A stretch of 64,000 nt of DNA, taken from contig NZ_CP109473.1 in assembly GCF_036227405.1 (NCBI RefSeq), forward strand, positions 2,356,001-2,420,000. The letters are read 5' to 3'. Both the position numbers and the translations under genes were made by a program. Position 1 is the stretch's first letter, and each line of letters opens with the position of its first letter. Of this stretch, positions 8,774-18,042 are shown in pieces. The DNA comes from Streptomyces sp. NBC_01460. Its GTDB lineage: Bacteria; Actinomycetota; Actinomycetes; Streptomycetales; Streptomycetaceae. The notes beneath the pieces were generated by a model that had not been told where the DNA came from, did not search any database, and worked only from the letters and a program-made list of their open reading frames with translations.

Positions 8774-8807
8774 ACCGGCCGGGGGCGGAGCCACTCCCCC
8801 GGCCGGT
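8774..8807 (-). terminator. Hairpin between DHA2 exporter and its TetR gene
   Basis: ACCGGCCGGGGG (8774-8785) pairs perfectly with CCCCCGGCCGGT (8796-8807), a 12-bp stem with a 10-nt loop. It lies directly after the exporter stop codon. It would stop or reduce read-through into tetR, giving less repressor than exporter. Confidence 0.7.
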
Positions 8808-8815
8808 GCGGCGGA

Positions 8816-10426
8816 TCAGGACCGGCGGGTCGGCTCCCCGGCCGGCTGCCGGGCCTGCGTCGGGCCCTCCGGGGAGGCCGGCGTCCTGCCGGGCAGGAAC
8901 GCGGCCACCACCGCGGCGCCGACCAGGGCGACCGCGGCCGAACCGAGCGCCGTGACGTGCATGGCGCCGATGAACGCGTCGTTCGCCGCCGCGATCAGCG
9001 GCTTGCCCGCCGGGCCCATCCTCTCGGCGACACCGAGGGTCCCCTCGATGGACCCGCTCGCGGCGTCCCGCGCGGCGGCGGGCACCCCGGCGAGGTGGCC
9101 CTCGATGTCCCCCCGGTAGACGGTGGAGAGCACCGAGCCGAGCACGGCGATGCCCAGCGCCCCGCCGACCTGGCGGAACGTGTTGTTGATGGCGGAGCCC
9201 GAACCGGCCCGCTCGCGGGGCAGGGCCTGCATCACGGCCACGGTGACCGGCGGCATGATGTGCGCCATACCGGTGCCCTGGACGAAGAAGACCACGCAGA
9301 GCACCCAGAGCGGGGTGTCCGCCCCGAACAGCGCGAAGGCCGCGAGTCCGGCGGCGACGAGCAGCATGCCGACGGTGCAGACCGCGCGCGCCCCGAAGCG
9401 GTCGACGACCAGGCGGGCGCCGGGCGAGAAGATCATCTGCGCGGCGGCGAGCGGGAGGATCAGCAGCCCGGACTCCAGCGCGGTGTAGCCGCGCACGCTC
9501 TGCAGGTAGAAGGCGGAGAAGAAGGTGACGCCCATGAGCGCGAAGAAGACCAGCGCGATGGCGGCGACGGCGGCGGAGAACGCGGGCTTGCGGAAGGAGG
9601 ACATGTCGATCGACGGGTGGGCGCTGCGCTTCTCGTGCCGGACGAAGACCGCGAGCACCACCAGTCCGCCGATCGACGGCGCGAGGACGGTGACATCGGT
9701 GAAGGAGGCGAGCTCGCCGCCGCGGATGATGCCGTAGACCAGCAGGACCAGGCCGACGATGGACAGGACGACCCCGAGCGGGTCGACGCGACCGGGGGCG
9801 GGGTCCCGCGAGTCGGGTACGAGGACGGCCATGGCGATCAGCGCGACGATCACGACGGGCACGTTGACCAGGAAGATCGATCCCCACCAGAAGTGCTCCA
9901 GGAGCAGGCCGCCGGTGATCGGGCCGATCGCGATGCCGAGGCCGACGCCGCCGGCCCAGATGCCGATGGCCTTGGGCTGCTCGTCGCGCTCGAAGACGTT
10001 CATCAGGACCGCGAGGGTGGCGGGCATCACGAACGCGGCGCCGAGGCCCATCAGCGCGCGCCAGGTGATGAGTTCGCCGGGCGAGGCCGAGAACGCGGCG
10101 AGGGCGGAGCCCAGGCCGAAGACCAGGGTGCCGCCGAGCAGGACCTTCTTGCGGCCGAGGCGGTCACCCAGCAGTCCGGCGGTGAAGAGCAGCCCGGCGA
10201 AGACGAGCGTGTAGGAGTTGATCGCCCACTCGAGCTCGCTCTGGGTGGCGCCGATGCCGGTCGGCGCGGGGCTGGCGATCGTTTTGACCGCGACGTTCAG
10301 GATCGAGTTGTCCAGCACGATGATGAGCAGGCTGAACATGAGGACGCCGAGGATGGCCCAGCGGCGGCGGTGGACCGCCTCGGGGACACGGGGCGCGGCG
10401 GCAGGGGCGCCGGACGGTATGGACAT
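8816..10426 (-). CDS. DHA2-family (EmrB/QacA type, 14-helix) MFS drug exporter
   Basis: This 536-residue inner-membrane proton-coupled exporter has the DHA2 helix-1 motif [10 protein letters not shown], motif [17 protein letters not shown] and motif [15 protein letters not shown]. The length and hydrophobic segments fit 14 helices. ATG at 10424-10426 ([10 protein letters not shown]) is chosen because the frame upstream runs through the operator region. A perfect 19-bp inverted repeat lies 25 bp upstream and a TetR gene follows. This is the usual repressor-controlled multidrug pump arrangement. The substrate is unknown. Confidence 0.92.
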   Translation of the reverse strand: MSIPSGAPAAAPRVPEAVHRRRWAILGVLMFSLLIIVLDNSILNVAVKTIASPAPTGIGATQSELEWAINSYTLVFAGLLFTAGLLGDRLGRKKVLLGGTLVFGLGSALAAFSASPGELITWRALMGLGAAFVMPATLAVLMNVFERDEQPKAIGIWAGGVGLGIAIGPITGGLLLEHFWWGSIFLVNVPVVIVALIAMAVLVPDSRDPAPGRVDPLGVVLSIVGLVLLVYGIIRGGELASFTDVTVLAPSIGGLVVLAVFVRHEKRSAHPSIDMSSFRKPAFSAAVAAIALVFFALMGVTFFSAFYLQSVRGYTALESGLLILPLAAAQMIFSPGARLVVDRFGARAVCTVGMLLVAAGLAAFALFGADTPLWVLCVVFFVQGTGMAHIMPPVTVAVMQALPRERAGSGSAINNTFRQVGGALGIAVLGSVLSTVYRGDIEGHLAGVPAAARDAASGSIEGTLGVAERMGPAGKPLIAAANDAFIGAMHVTALGSAAVALVGAAVVAAFLPGRTPASPEGPTQARQPAGEPTRRS

Positions 10427-10450
10427 GGCCACGACCCTAGCCGACTTACG

Positions 10451-10469
10451 ATACGAGACCGTCTCGTAT
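10451..10469. promoter_or_regulatory. TetR operator of the DHA2 exporter
   Basis: ATACGAGAC-C-GTCTCGTAT is a perfect inverted repeat with 9-bp arms and one central base. It sits 25 bp upstream of the exporter start in the only A/T-richer stretch of the gap. The size and symmetry match TetR-family operators. The assignment to the TetR at 8016 is inferred from position. Confidence 0.8.
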
Positions 10470-10610
10470 TGGAAAGACTTTACCCGACTGCCGCGCACCG
10501 GTCGACGGGCCCGGTGGGCCCACTTCACGGGAACGGTCGCGGGATGCCACCATGGAAGGGATCCGGGGACGCCGTCAGGGCGCCTCGAGATGACGAAGGA
10601 GCCGTTGGCC

Positions 10611-11498
10611 ATGTCGCTTCAGGCTGCGCAGAACCAGTCCGCCACACCCCCCGCGGGCCCCACTCCCGGCGCCGGTAAGGCCCTCTACGGGGGCACCAGC
10701 ACCCGCCGCATCACCGTCCACGACATCGCCGCCGCCACCGAGCGCGGCGAGAAGTGGCCCATGCTCACCGCCTACGACGCGATGACCGCGTCCGTCTTCG
10801 ACGAGGCCGGCATCCCGGTCATGCTCGTCGGCGACTCCATGGGCAACTGCCACCTCGGCTACGAGACCACCGTGCCCGTCACGATGGACGAGATGACCAT
10901 CCTCTCGGCCGCCGTCGTACGGGGCACGAGTCGCGCCCTCATCGTGGCCGACCTGCCCTTCGGGGCGTACCAGGAGGGCCCGGTCCAGGCCCTGCGCAAC
11001 GCCACCCGGCTGATCAAGGACGCCGGTGTCGGCGCGGTCAAGCTGGAGGGCGGCGAGCGCTCCCACGAGCAGATCCGCCTCCTGGTCGAGGCCGGGATCC
11101 CGGTCATGGGCCACATCGGCCTGACCCCGCAGTCCGTCAACGCCATGGGCTACCGGGTGCAGGGCCGCGGCGAGGAGGCCGCGCAGCAGCTGCTGCGCGA
11201 CGCGAAGGCGGTGCAGGACGCGGGTGCGTTCGCCGTCGTCCTGGAGCTCGTGCCGGCCGAGCTGGCCGCCGAGGTCACCCGCATCCTGCACATCCCGACC
11301 GTCGGGATCGGCGCCGGTCCCGAGACGGACGCACAGGTGCTGGTCTACACGGACATGGTCGGCCTGACCGGCGGCAAGGTGCCGCGCTTCACCAAGCAGT
11401 ACGCCAACCTGCGTCAGGTGATGACCGACGCCGCCAAGGCGTACGCCGACGAGGTCGTCGGCGGCACGTTCCCGGCGGCGGAGCACACCTTCCACTGA
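10611..11498 (+). CDS. panB: 3-methyl-2-oxobutanoate hydroxymethyltransferase
   Basis: This 295-residue cytosolic enzyme transfers a hydroxymethyl group from methylene-tetrahydrofolate to 2-oxoisovalerate, the first committed step of pantothenate (CoA) synthesis. Recognisable blocks are [35 protein letters not shown] (Asp metal ligand), [14 protein letters not shown] and [21 protein letters not shown] at 10611 has AAGGAG 9-10 nt upstream. An in-frame ATG at 10590 has no such site. A poorly conserved 40-residue N-terminal extension is normal for actinobacteria. A hairpin follows the stop. It is not linked to panC in this window. Confidence 0.97.
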   Translation: MSLQAAQNQSATPPAGPTPGAGKALYGGTSTRRITVHDIAAATERGEKWPMLTAYDAMTASVFDEAGIPVMLVGDSMGNCHLGYETTVPVTMDEMTILSAAVVRGTSRALIVADLPFGAYQEGPVQALRNATRLIKDAGVGAVKLEGGERSHEQIRLLVEAGIPVMGHIGLTPQSVNAMGYRVQGRGEEAAQQLLRDAKAVQDAGAFAVVLELVPAELAAEVTRILHIPTVGIGAGPETDAQVLVYTDMVGLTGGKVPRFTKQYANLRQVMTDAAKAYADEVVGGTFPAAEHTFH

Positions 11499-11527
11499 CG
11501 CCCCTCAGACCACTGCCGCACCACCGA

Positions 11528-11558
11528 CAGCCCGCCGACTTCCCCCATCGGCGGGCTG
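11528..11558 (+). terminator. panB terminator hairpin
   Basis: CAGCCCGCCGA (11528-11538) pairs perfectly with TCGGCGGGCTG (11548-11558), an 11-bp stem with a 9-nt loop, 30 bp after the panB stop. Confidence 0.75.
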
Positions 11559-11601
11559 TCGCCCGTCCACCCGCCGCTCGGCCGGCGGAACGGCCGCGGG
11601 G

Positions 11602-11656
11602 CTGTCGGTCCGCTGTCAGCGACATGTCGGTGACTTGTCGGTGACTTGTCGGTGGC
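11602..11656. promoter_or_regulatory. Array of five 11-bp repeats with TGTC core upstream of drrA-like gene
   Basis: Five contiguous 11-bp units read CTGTCGGTCCG, CTGTCAGCGAC, ATGTCGGTGAC, TTGTCGGTGAC and TTGTCGGTGGC. TGTC is invariant at the same place in each. Units 2-3 also form the 20-bp near-perfect palindrome GTCAGCGACATGTCGGTGAC (11615-11634, one mismatched pair). The array ends 20 bp before the ATG, so it overlaps the expected promoter or leader. Spacing of about one helical turn suggests a cooperative operator. The binding protein is unknown. Confidence 0.6.
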
Positions 11657-11675
11657 GGCTGGTCTGATGGTGTCC

Positions 11676-12689
11676 ATGACGCGAAACGACAAGAACCTCA
11701 GGGGCGGCACGAACGCCGTCGAGGTACGGGGGCTGGTCAAGCACTACGGCACGACCAAGGCGCTGGACGGCGTGGACCTCGATGTGCGCGAGGGCACCGT
11801 CCTCGGCGTGCTCGGTCCCAACGGTGCCGGCAAGACCACCCTCGTACGCTGCCTGTCCACCCTGATCCGGCCCGACGCCGGGCACGCGGTCGTGGCGGGC
11901 TACGACGTGGTGAAGCAGCCCCGCCAGCTCCGCCGCACCATAGGCCTGACCGGGCAGTACGCCTCGGTCGACGAGAAGCTCTCCGGCTGGGAGAACCTCT
12001 ACATGATCGGGCGGCTGCTCGACCTGCCGCGCAAGAAGGCCCGGTCCCGCGCCGACGAGCTGCTGGAGCGCTTCTCGCTCACCGACGCGGCGAAGAAGGC
12101 CGCGATGGACTACTCCGGCGGCATGCGGCGGCGGCTGGACCTGGCCGCGTCCATGATCGGCAGCCCGGCCGTCCTCTACCTGGACGAGCCGACCACGGGG
12201 CTCGACCCCCGCACCCGCAACGAGGTCTGGGACGAGGTGCAGCGGATGGTCGCGGAGGGCGCGACCGTGCTGCTCACCACCCAGTACATGGAAGAGGCCG
12301 AACAGCTCGCCAGCGAGCTCACCGTCATCGACCACGGCAGGATCATCGCCCGGGGCGGTGTCGACGAGCTCAAGGCCAAGGTCGGCGGCCGCACCCTCCA
12401 GATCCGCCCCTCCGACCCGGCCGAACTGGCCGCGATGGCCCAGGCCCTGCGCGAGGCGGGTCTCGACGGCGTCGCCGGTGCGCAGGCGGTCCCGGACGAG
12501 GGACTGCTCTACGTACCGATCCTCAGCGACGCGCAGCTGACCGCCGTCATCGGGCTGCTCGGCGCCCGGGGCTTCTCGCTCGCCCACGTCTCCACCGCCC
12601 TGCCCAGCCTGGACGAGGTGTTCCTGGCCATCACGGGCGACAAGGCCACCCCCGTCACCGACACGATCCCCCAGGAGGTCGCGGCATGA
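11676..12689 (+). CDS. ABC transporter ATP-binding protein, daunorubicin-resistance (DrrA) type
   Basis: This 337-residue cytosolic ATPase subunit energises the membrane protein encoded next. It shows Walker A GPNGAGKTT, Q-loop TGQYASVDEKLSG, signature YSGGM and Walker B LYLDEPTTGLD. It also has the long DrrA-type C-terminal extension (about 95 residues) ending with SLDEVFLAITG. ATG at 11676 is chosen; ATG at 11667 is possible. The stop overlaps the permease start (ATGA), so the pair is translationally coupled. The substrate is probably a hydrophobic drug or lipid, from family knowledge only. The 11-bp repeat array lies immediately upstream. Confidence 0.93.
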   Translation: MTRNDKNLRGGTNAVEVRGLVKHYGTTKALDGVDLDVREGTVLGVLGPNGAGKTTLVRCLSTLIRPDAGHAVVAGYDVVKQPRQLRRTIGLTGQYASVDEKLSGWENLYMIGRLLDLPRKKARSRADELLERFSLTDAAKKAAMDYSGGMRRRLDLAASMIGSPAVLYLDEPTTGLDPRTRNEVWDEVQRMVAEGATVLLTTQYMEEAEQLASELTVIDHGRIIARGGVDELKAKVGGRTLQIRPSDPAELAAMAQALREAGLDGVAGAQAVPDEGLLYVPILSDAQLTAVIGLLGARGFSLAHVSTALPSLDEVFLAITGDKATPVTDTIPQEVAA

Positions 12690-13537
12690 GCACGACGACT
12701 CTGACGCCCGCCCCCACCGAGGCGGCGGCACCGGCCACGGAGCTCCACGACGAGGGCCGGATAGGGCTGCGGAGCAACCTGCGCCACATCGGCGCGCTGG
12801 TGCGGCGCAACCTGCTCCAGATCAAGAAGGATCCGGAGTCGATGTTCGACGCGCTCCTGATGCCGGTCATCTTCGTGCTGCTGTTCGTCTACGTCTTCGG
12901 CGGCTCGGTCGGCAGCAGCATGGGCGGTGACCGGCAGGACTACCTGAACTACCTGATCCCCGGCCTGATGGCGATGATGGGCATGAACATCGCCATGGCG
13001 GTCGGTTCCGGTGTCAACGACGACTTCCGCAAGGGGGTCATGGACCGGTTCCGCACCATGCCGATCGCCCGCTCCTCGGTGCTCATCGCCAAGATCGTGG
13101 TCGAGCTCGGCCGGATGACGGTCGCCACACTGATCCTGCTGGGCATGGGCTTCGCCCTCGGCATGGAGCTCCACGGTTCGGTGCTCGGGCTGATCGGGGC
13201 GATCGCCCTGGCGGCCGCTTTCGGCGCCGCCATCATGTGGATCTTCATCCTGCTCGGACTGAGCCTGAAGACGGCCCAGGCCGTCCAGGGAATGGGGATG
13301 ATCGTGATGATGCCGCTCCAGTTCGGTTCCTCCATCTTCGCCCCGACACAGACGATGCCCGGCTGGCTCCAGACGTTCACCGACTACAACCCGCTGTCCA
13401 ACCTGGCCGACGCGGCCCGTGGACTGATGATGGGCGGCCCGCTCGGCAACTCGGTCTGGCTGACGCTCGGCTGGACCGTCACCATCACGGTCGTCATGGC
13501 CCCGCTCGCGGTGTCCAAGTTCCGCAAGGCTTCCTGA
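12686..13537 (+). CDS. ABC-2 type permease, DrrB type
   Basis: This 283-residue membrane subunit of the DrrAB-like exporter has an N-terminal cytosolic stretch of about 45 residues. The first long segment reads LLMPVIFVLLFVYVFGG, then come several further hydrophobic segments to the C terminus, consistent with six helices and the ABC-2 fold. The motif NPLSNLADAARGLMMG before the last helix is typical of this family. Its ATG overlaps the TGA of the ATPase gene. It converges with a large regulator gene whose stop lies only 3 bp beyond its own. Confidence 0.92.
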   Translation: MSTTTLTPAPTEAAAPATELHDEGRIGLRSNLRHIGALVRRNLLQIKKDPESMFDALLMPVIFVLLFVYVFGGSVGSSMGGDRQDYLNYLIPGLMAMMGMNIAMAVGSGVNDDFRKGVMDRFRTMPIARSSVLIAKIVVELGRMTVATLILLGMGFALGMELHGSVLGLIGAIALAAAFGAAIMWIFILLGLSLKTAQAVQGMGMIVMMPLQFGSSIFAPTQTMPGWLQTFTDYNPLSNLADAARGLMMGGPLGNSVWLTLGWTVTITVVMAPLAVSKFRKAS

Positions 13538-13540
13538 CGC

Positions 13541-16500
13541 CTACTCACCCGCGTACGCGCCGACGAGGGCGGTGGCCTCCTCCATGGAGAGGCCACCGCC
13601 CTCGGCGTACGCCGCCTCGTAGGCGGTGTCCCCGAGGACCCCGCGGGCCAGTTTGCCGGCCGCGTCGCGGTCGGCGCGCTCCACCGACGTCGGCACATGC
13701 CCCTCCGGCAGCAGCGCCTGACCGGCCGCCAGCAGCCGTGCCCCGAGAGCGGCCCCACGCTCCTCGCCGAGCCCGCCCAGCGCGCGTGCCACCGTGAACA
13801 GGTACAGCACGTGCATGTCCGGCGCCACCATCTGCGACAGCCGGTCGTCGGCCCGCATCAGTGCCTCCCGGCCCCGGGCCAGGGCGTCCGCGTACAGCCC
13901 GTCCTGGTTGTCCAGCCAGGCCAGGCCACCCAGCACGAAGGCCTCGAAGACACCTACGGACTCCGCCCTGAAGTCCGCCTGCAGCACGGCGAGGTGCTCG
14001 CGGGCCTCGGCCGTGCGCCCCGTCGCACCCAGGGCGAAGGCCAGGAAGAACCGGGCGAACGCCGTCGCCTCGTGCCCCCTGTTCCGCCCCTGGGCCAGCA
14101 CGTCCCGGAGGATCGCCTCGCCCTCCGGCACACGCCCGAGCTCGACGAGTGCGGCCGCGTACCGGGTGCGGAGCACCAGCACCTGGGCCCGGGCGTCGAG
14201 CTTCTCCGCGTAGCCGATCGCGGCCTGGTAGTCCTCGGCGGCCCGGGTGTGGTCGCCCGCCTTCTCGTTGACCTCGCCGCGGGCGGAGAGCGCCTCCGCC
14301 GCACCCCAGTCGTCGCCGAGGCGGCCGAAGATCTCCAGGCTCTCGTCGGCGTCCGCGTGTGCGGCGCCCGCCCAGTCGGTCCGGTTGGCCAGCACGTTGG
14401 CACGCATCTGGAGGGCGGAGGCCAGCTCCCAGTCGGATCCGAGCCCCCGGGCGGCGCGCACCGTCTCGTCCAGCAGCCCGCGGAGGTCCTGTACCTCCCC
14501 GGTGAGCATGACGGCGAAGAACCAGAGCATGCCCAGGTTGCGGCAGGTCTGCGGCTGGCCGGGGCGGTAGGTGGCGGCGATGACCCGCAGGCGCGCCATG
14601 TCGCCCTCGTTCGCCCAGAAGTCCATCGCGTGGTCCATGTTGGCCATCTTGAGCAGAGCCACCTGGCGCCGCGCCTCCTGGAGCAGCTCGGGCCCCATCG
14701 GCGGCGGCGCGTCGGTGCAGCGTTCGGTGAGCGAGGGCGCGGGGACCGCGGGCCCGGCGAACGGGTCGGGGCTGAGCGCGGAGACGGCATCGGCCCACTG
14801 GAGGGCGTCGGCGCGCAGGTCACGCATCTGCCAGTACCAGGCGAGCGAGAGCACCATGCTGAGCGACTCCTGCTCGTCGCGCGCGGTGACGGCGTGCCGC
14901 AGCGCGGTACGCAGGTTCTCGTACTCGCGCTGGAGCAGGTCGAGGGCGGCGAGCTGTCCGGCGCCGCGGAGTTCGGGGTCGGTGGTACGGGCCAGCTCCC
15001 GGTAGAACACGAGGTGCCGGCGTTCGACGACGTCGCCCTCCCCGGCCTCGCCGAGCCGTTCGGCGGCGTACTCGCCGATGGTCTCCAGGAGGCGGTACCG
15101 CATCCCGCCGTCCATGGCGGGGGCGGCGACGACGAGTGACTTGTCGACGAGCGAGCCGAGCGTCCCGGCGACGTCGCGCGCGTCCTGCGGCCGGTCCGCG
15201 CAGACCGCCTCGGCAGCGTCGAGGGTGCAGCCGCCGGAGAAGACCGACAGCCGGCGCAGAGCGGTGCGTTCGTGCTCGTCCAGAAGGTCCCAGGACCAGT
15301 CGACGACCGCGCGCAGGGTCTGCTGGCGCGGCAGCACGGTGCGGCTGCCGCTGGTCAGCAGGCGGAAGCGGTCGTCCAGACGGTCGGCGATCTGACGCGG
15401 GGTGAGCATGCGCAGCCGGGCGGCGGCCAGTTCGACGGCGAGCGGGAGTCCGTCGAGGCGGTGGCAGACCTCGGCACAGGCCGCCGCGGTCTCCGTGTCG
15501 GCGTCGACCCGGAAGCCCGGCCTGGCGGCGGCGCCGCGCTCGGCGAGCAGGCGCAACGCCGTCGCCTCGGGCAGCGGGCCGACCGGCCGGACGAACTCGC
15601 CGGGTACGCCCAGGGGTTCACGGCTGGTCGCGAGAACGGTGAGCCCCGGACAGCGGGCCAGCAGATGGTCGGCGAGAGCCGCTGCCTGCTCGATGACGTG
15701 CTCGCAGTTGTCCAGGAGCAGCAGCATGCGGCGCCCGGAACAGTGTTCGGTGAGCCGGGCGAGCGGTTCGCCCGCGGCCCGTTCGGCCGCCCGGAGCTCC
15801 TCGGCGCCCGCTCCGCGCAGCACCGTCTCGCGGCCGCCGAGCGCGGTGAGGACGGCCTCGGGCACCGCTTCGGCGTCGTCGACCGGGGCGAGTTCGGCCA
15901 GCCAGACGCCGTCCGGCCAGGCCGCCGGGTCCACGGACTCGGCGGCCTCCTGGGAGAGCCTGGTCTTGCCGGCGCCGCCGGGGCCCATGAGGGTGACGAG
16001 CCGGGCGCGGGTCAGGTCCTCGCGCAGGTCCGCGAGGTCCGCCTCGCGCCCCACGAAGCTCGTGAGCCTGGCCCGCAGATTGCCCCGCCGCCCGGGACGG
16101 GATGCGGGGGCGGGGGCGGGCGGCTCCTGGTGGAGCAGCCCCTCGTGCAGGGCACGCAGGGCGGGTCCCGGGTCGGTGCCCAGCCGGTCGGCGAGCAGGG
16201 CGCGCACCTCGTCGTACGCCGCGAGGGCCCGCGCGGTGCGTCCGGTGTCCCGCAGCGCCCGGATGCGGAGGGCCTGCAGGGGTTCGTCGAGGGGGTGGTC
16301 GGCGCAGAGCCCGGCGAGTTCGGGCAGGGCTTCGCCGGCACGGCCCTGCGCGAGGAGGGCCTCGATCCGGGTCCGGCGGGCGTCCAGGCGCCTGGCCTCC
16401 CAGCGGGCCGCGGCCACGGCGCGGTCCGGCAGGTCGGCGAGGGCGGGGCCGCGCCACAGGGCGAGTGCCTCGTCGAGGACCGTGGCGGCCTTCGTCGCGT

Positions 16501-16852
16501 CGCCGTCCTCCAGCGCCCGGGCGCCCTCCCCCGCGAGCCGCTCGAAACGGTGCAGGTCGACGGAGTCCGGGCCTGCGGCGAGACGGTAACCGCTCGTGAC
16601 GGACTCGACGGCGTCCCGGCCCACCGCGCGCCTGAGGCGGCCGACGAGCGCCTGCAGGGCGCCGGGGGCGTCGGCGGGCGGGTCGCCGTCCCAGACCTCG
16701 TCGATGAGCACCCCGGCCGGGACCGTACGCCCCGGGCTCAGGGCGAGCACGGTGAGCAGGGCGCGCAGCCGCGCCCCGCCGAGGGCGACGGCGGTGCCGT
16801 CGGGGCGGAGGACGCGGGTGGTACCGAGGATGCCGTAGTGCACGGGCCCCAT
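13541..16852 (-). CDS. AfsR-like transcriptional activator (winged helix, BTAD, NB-ARC, TPR)
   Basis: This 1,103-residue regulator starts with an OmpR-type DNA-binding domain (about 1-95) and a bacterial transcriptional activation domain (about 98-245). A STAND-type NTPase follows, with Walker A GPGGAGKT near residue 289 and Walker B LLLLDNCEHV. The long helical C terminus of TPR type runs from about residue 600. AfsR-type proteins activate secondary-metabolism or exporter genes, with NTP binding gating activity. ATG at 16852 is chosen from the start of the DNA-binding domain; a GTG at 16900 is possible. The neighbouring DrrAB exporter is a possible target. No biosynthetic cluster is adjacent. 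Confidence 0.9.
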   Translation of the reverse strand: MGPVHYGILGTTRVLRPDGTAVALGGARLRALLTVLALSPGRTVPAGVLIDEVWDGDPPADAPGALQALVGRLRRAVGRDAVESVTSGYRLAAGPDSVDLHRFERLAGEGARALEDGDATKAATVLDEALALWRGPALADLPDRAVAAARWEARRLDARRTRIEALLAQGRAGEALPELAGLCADHPLDEPLQALRIRALRDTGRTARALAAYDEVRALLADRLGTDPGPALRALHEGLLHQEPPAPAPASRPGRRGNLRARLTSFVGREADLADLREDLTRARLVTLMGPGGAGKTRLSQEAAESVDPAAWPDGVWLAELAPVDDAEAVPEAVLTALGGRETVLRGAGAEELRAAERAAGEPLARLTEHCSGRRMLLLLDNCEHVIEQAAALADHLLARCPGLTVLATSREPLGVPGEFVRPVGPLPEATALRLLAERGAAARPGFRVDADTETAAACAEVCHRLDGLPLAVELAAARLRMLTPRQIADRLDDRFRLLTSGSRTVLPRQQTLRAVVDWSWDLLDEHERTALRRLSVFSGGCTLDAAEAVCADRPQDARDVAGTLGSLVDKSLVVAAPAMDGGMRYRLLETIGEYAAERLGEAGEGDVVERRHLVFYRELARTTDPELRGAGQLAALDLLQREYENLRTALRHAVTARDEQESLSMVLSLAWYWQMRDLRADALQWADAVSALSPDPFAGPAVPAPSLTERCTDAPPPMGPELLQEARRQVALLKMANMDHAMDFWANEGDMARLRVIAATYRPGQPQTCRNLGMLWFFAVMLTGEVQDLRGLLDETVRAARGLGSDWELASALQMRANVLANRTDWAGAAHADADESLEIFGRLGDDWGAAEALSARGEVNEKAGDHTRAAEDYQAAIGYAEKLDARAQVLVLRTRYAAALVELGRVPEGEAILRDVLAQGRNRGHEATAFARFFLAFALGATGRTAEAREHLAVLQADFRAESVGVFEAFVLGGLAWLDNQDGLYADALARGREALMRADDRLSQMVAPDMHVLYLFTVARALGGLGEERGAALGARLLAAGQALLPEGHVPTSVERADRDAAGKLARGVLGDTAYEAAYAEGGGLSMEEATALVGAYAGE

Positions 16853-16969
16853 TGTCCGCGACTGCTCCGCCCGGCGAGGAACTACCACCTTCCGTGACAC
16901 GTTCCCGCCCTGTCACCCGTACGCTCGGGGGCTCCAGCCGCCGTCCAGAAGCCCTCAGGAGAGCCGCCG

Positions 16970-17782
16970 ATGACCACCGCGTTCCGCCGCCCCAGCGACC
17001 GGCGGGTCAGCCCGATCTTCCTCGGGATCGTCGCCGTCATGGCCGTCTCGGGCTGGGCGGTGTGGACGGACTTCGCCGAGCAGACCGGCTTCGCGGTCTT
17101 CCTCTTCGTCACCGCGGCCTGGATCGTCTCGCTCTGCCTCCACGAGTACGCGCACGCGCGCACCGCGCTGCACAGCGGCGACATCTCGATCGGGGCGAAG
17201 GGCTATCTGACGCTCAACCCCCTCAAGTACACCCATGCCCTGCTGAGCATCGTGCTGCCCGTGCTCTTCGTGATCATGGGCGGCATCGGCCTGCCGGGCG
17301 GTGCGGTCTACATCGAGCGGGGGCGGATCAGCGGGCGCTGGAAGCACAGCCTGATCTCGGCGGCCGGTCCCCTGACGAACGTCCTGTTCGCCGTCGTCTG
17401 CACGGCGCCGTTCTGGCTGGGCGGGCTGGACGGCGTCCCGCTGACCTTCCGGCTCGCGCTGGCGTTCCTGGCCCTGCTCCAGGTGACGGCGGCCATCCTG
17501 AACTTCCTGCCGGTCCCGGGGCTCGACGGCTACGGCGTGATCGAGCCGTGGCTCTCGTACAAGGTGCGGCGCCAGGTGGAGCCGTTCGCGCCCTTCGGGC
17601 TCATCGCGGTCTTCGCGCTGCTCTGGATCCCGGAGGTCAACGGGGTGTTCTTCGACGCGGTGGACGCGCTGCTGCGGGGCCTGGGCGTCAGCGAGGTCGA
17701 GACGTACTGCGGGCTCGACACCTACCGCTTCTGGCAGGAGTGGTTCGGCGACCAGGACCCGGGCTGCGCGCTGATCCGCTAG
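16970..17782 (+). CDS. M50 (site-2 protease-like) membrane metallopeptidase
   Basis: This 270-residue multispanning protein has the zinc motif HEYAH at residues 58-62 within a hydrophobic segment. The second M50 motif NFLPVPGLDGY in a later helix supplies the metal-binding Asp. This family cleaves substrates inside the membrane or acts as a housekeeping metalloprotease. The target is unknown, and no PDZ domain is visible. A predicted segment near residues 17-30 precedes the catalytic helix. The gene is divergent from the AfsR-like regulator. Its TAG stop shares the tetranucleotide CTAG with the stop of the convergent small gene. Confidence 0.88.
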   Translation: MTTAFRRPSDRRVSPIFLGIVAVMAVSGWAVWTDFAEQTGFAVFLFVTAAWIVSLCLHEYAHARTALHSGDISIGAKGYLTLNPLKYTHALLSIVLPVLFVIMGGIGLPGGAVYIERGRISGRWKHSLISAAGPLTNVLFAVVCTAPFWLGGLDGVPLTFRLALAFLALLQVTAAILNFLPVPGLDGYGVIEPWLSYKVRRQVEPFAPFGLIAVFALLWIPEVNGVFFDAVDALLRGLGVSEVETYCGLDTYRFWQEWFGDQDPGCALIR

Positions 17783-17964
17783 GAGGCCTCGGCGCGGGAC
17801 TCCATCCGGTGTTTGCGGACGTAGAACCACGCCATGTTCGAGGAGAGGCCGACCAGCAGCACCCAGACGACGCCCAGCAGGACGCCGCCCTGGACGAAGG
17901 AGATCACGGCCGCCGCGACGGCGAGGACGCAGACGGCGATGGCGTAGAAAGCGAGGCGGGGCAT
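17779..17964 (-). CDS. Small two-helix membrane protein of unknown function
   Basis: The 61-residue product has two hydrophobic segments (about 5-23 and 27-46) and a charged C terminus, YVRKHRMESRAEAS. AGGAG lies 11 nt before the ATG at 17962-17964. Its stop overlaps that of the M50 protease through a shared CTAG. I do not recognise a family. Its size, ribosome site and strong hydrophobic pattern support it being real. It could be a partner or substrate of the adjacent protease, but only position suggests that. Confidence 0.7.
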   Translation of the reverse strand: MPRLAFYAIAVCVLAVAAAVISFVQGGVLLGVVWVLLVGLSSNMAWFYVRKHRMESRAEAS

Positions 17965-18042
17965 GAGGGCGGGTGCTCCTGTCCGGGGATGGTGCGGTCC
18001 CGTCCAGTGTCCCTCATGCCCGATTCGGCTCGGGGCACGGGC

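Noticed and set aside
8718..9887. Possible N-terminal extension of the TetR protein on the minus strand (open frame back to 9887)
   Set aside because: The extension overlaps the DHA2 gene in another frame and has no TetR or fusion-domain character. A good ribosome site precedes the GTG at 8717.
8660..10678. A 672-codon open frame on the plus strand
   Set aside because: It lies opposite the DHA2 exporter and crosses its operator. Its composition is that of reverse-complement shadow.
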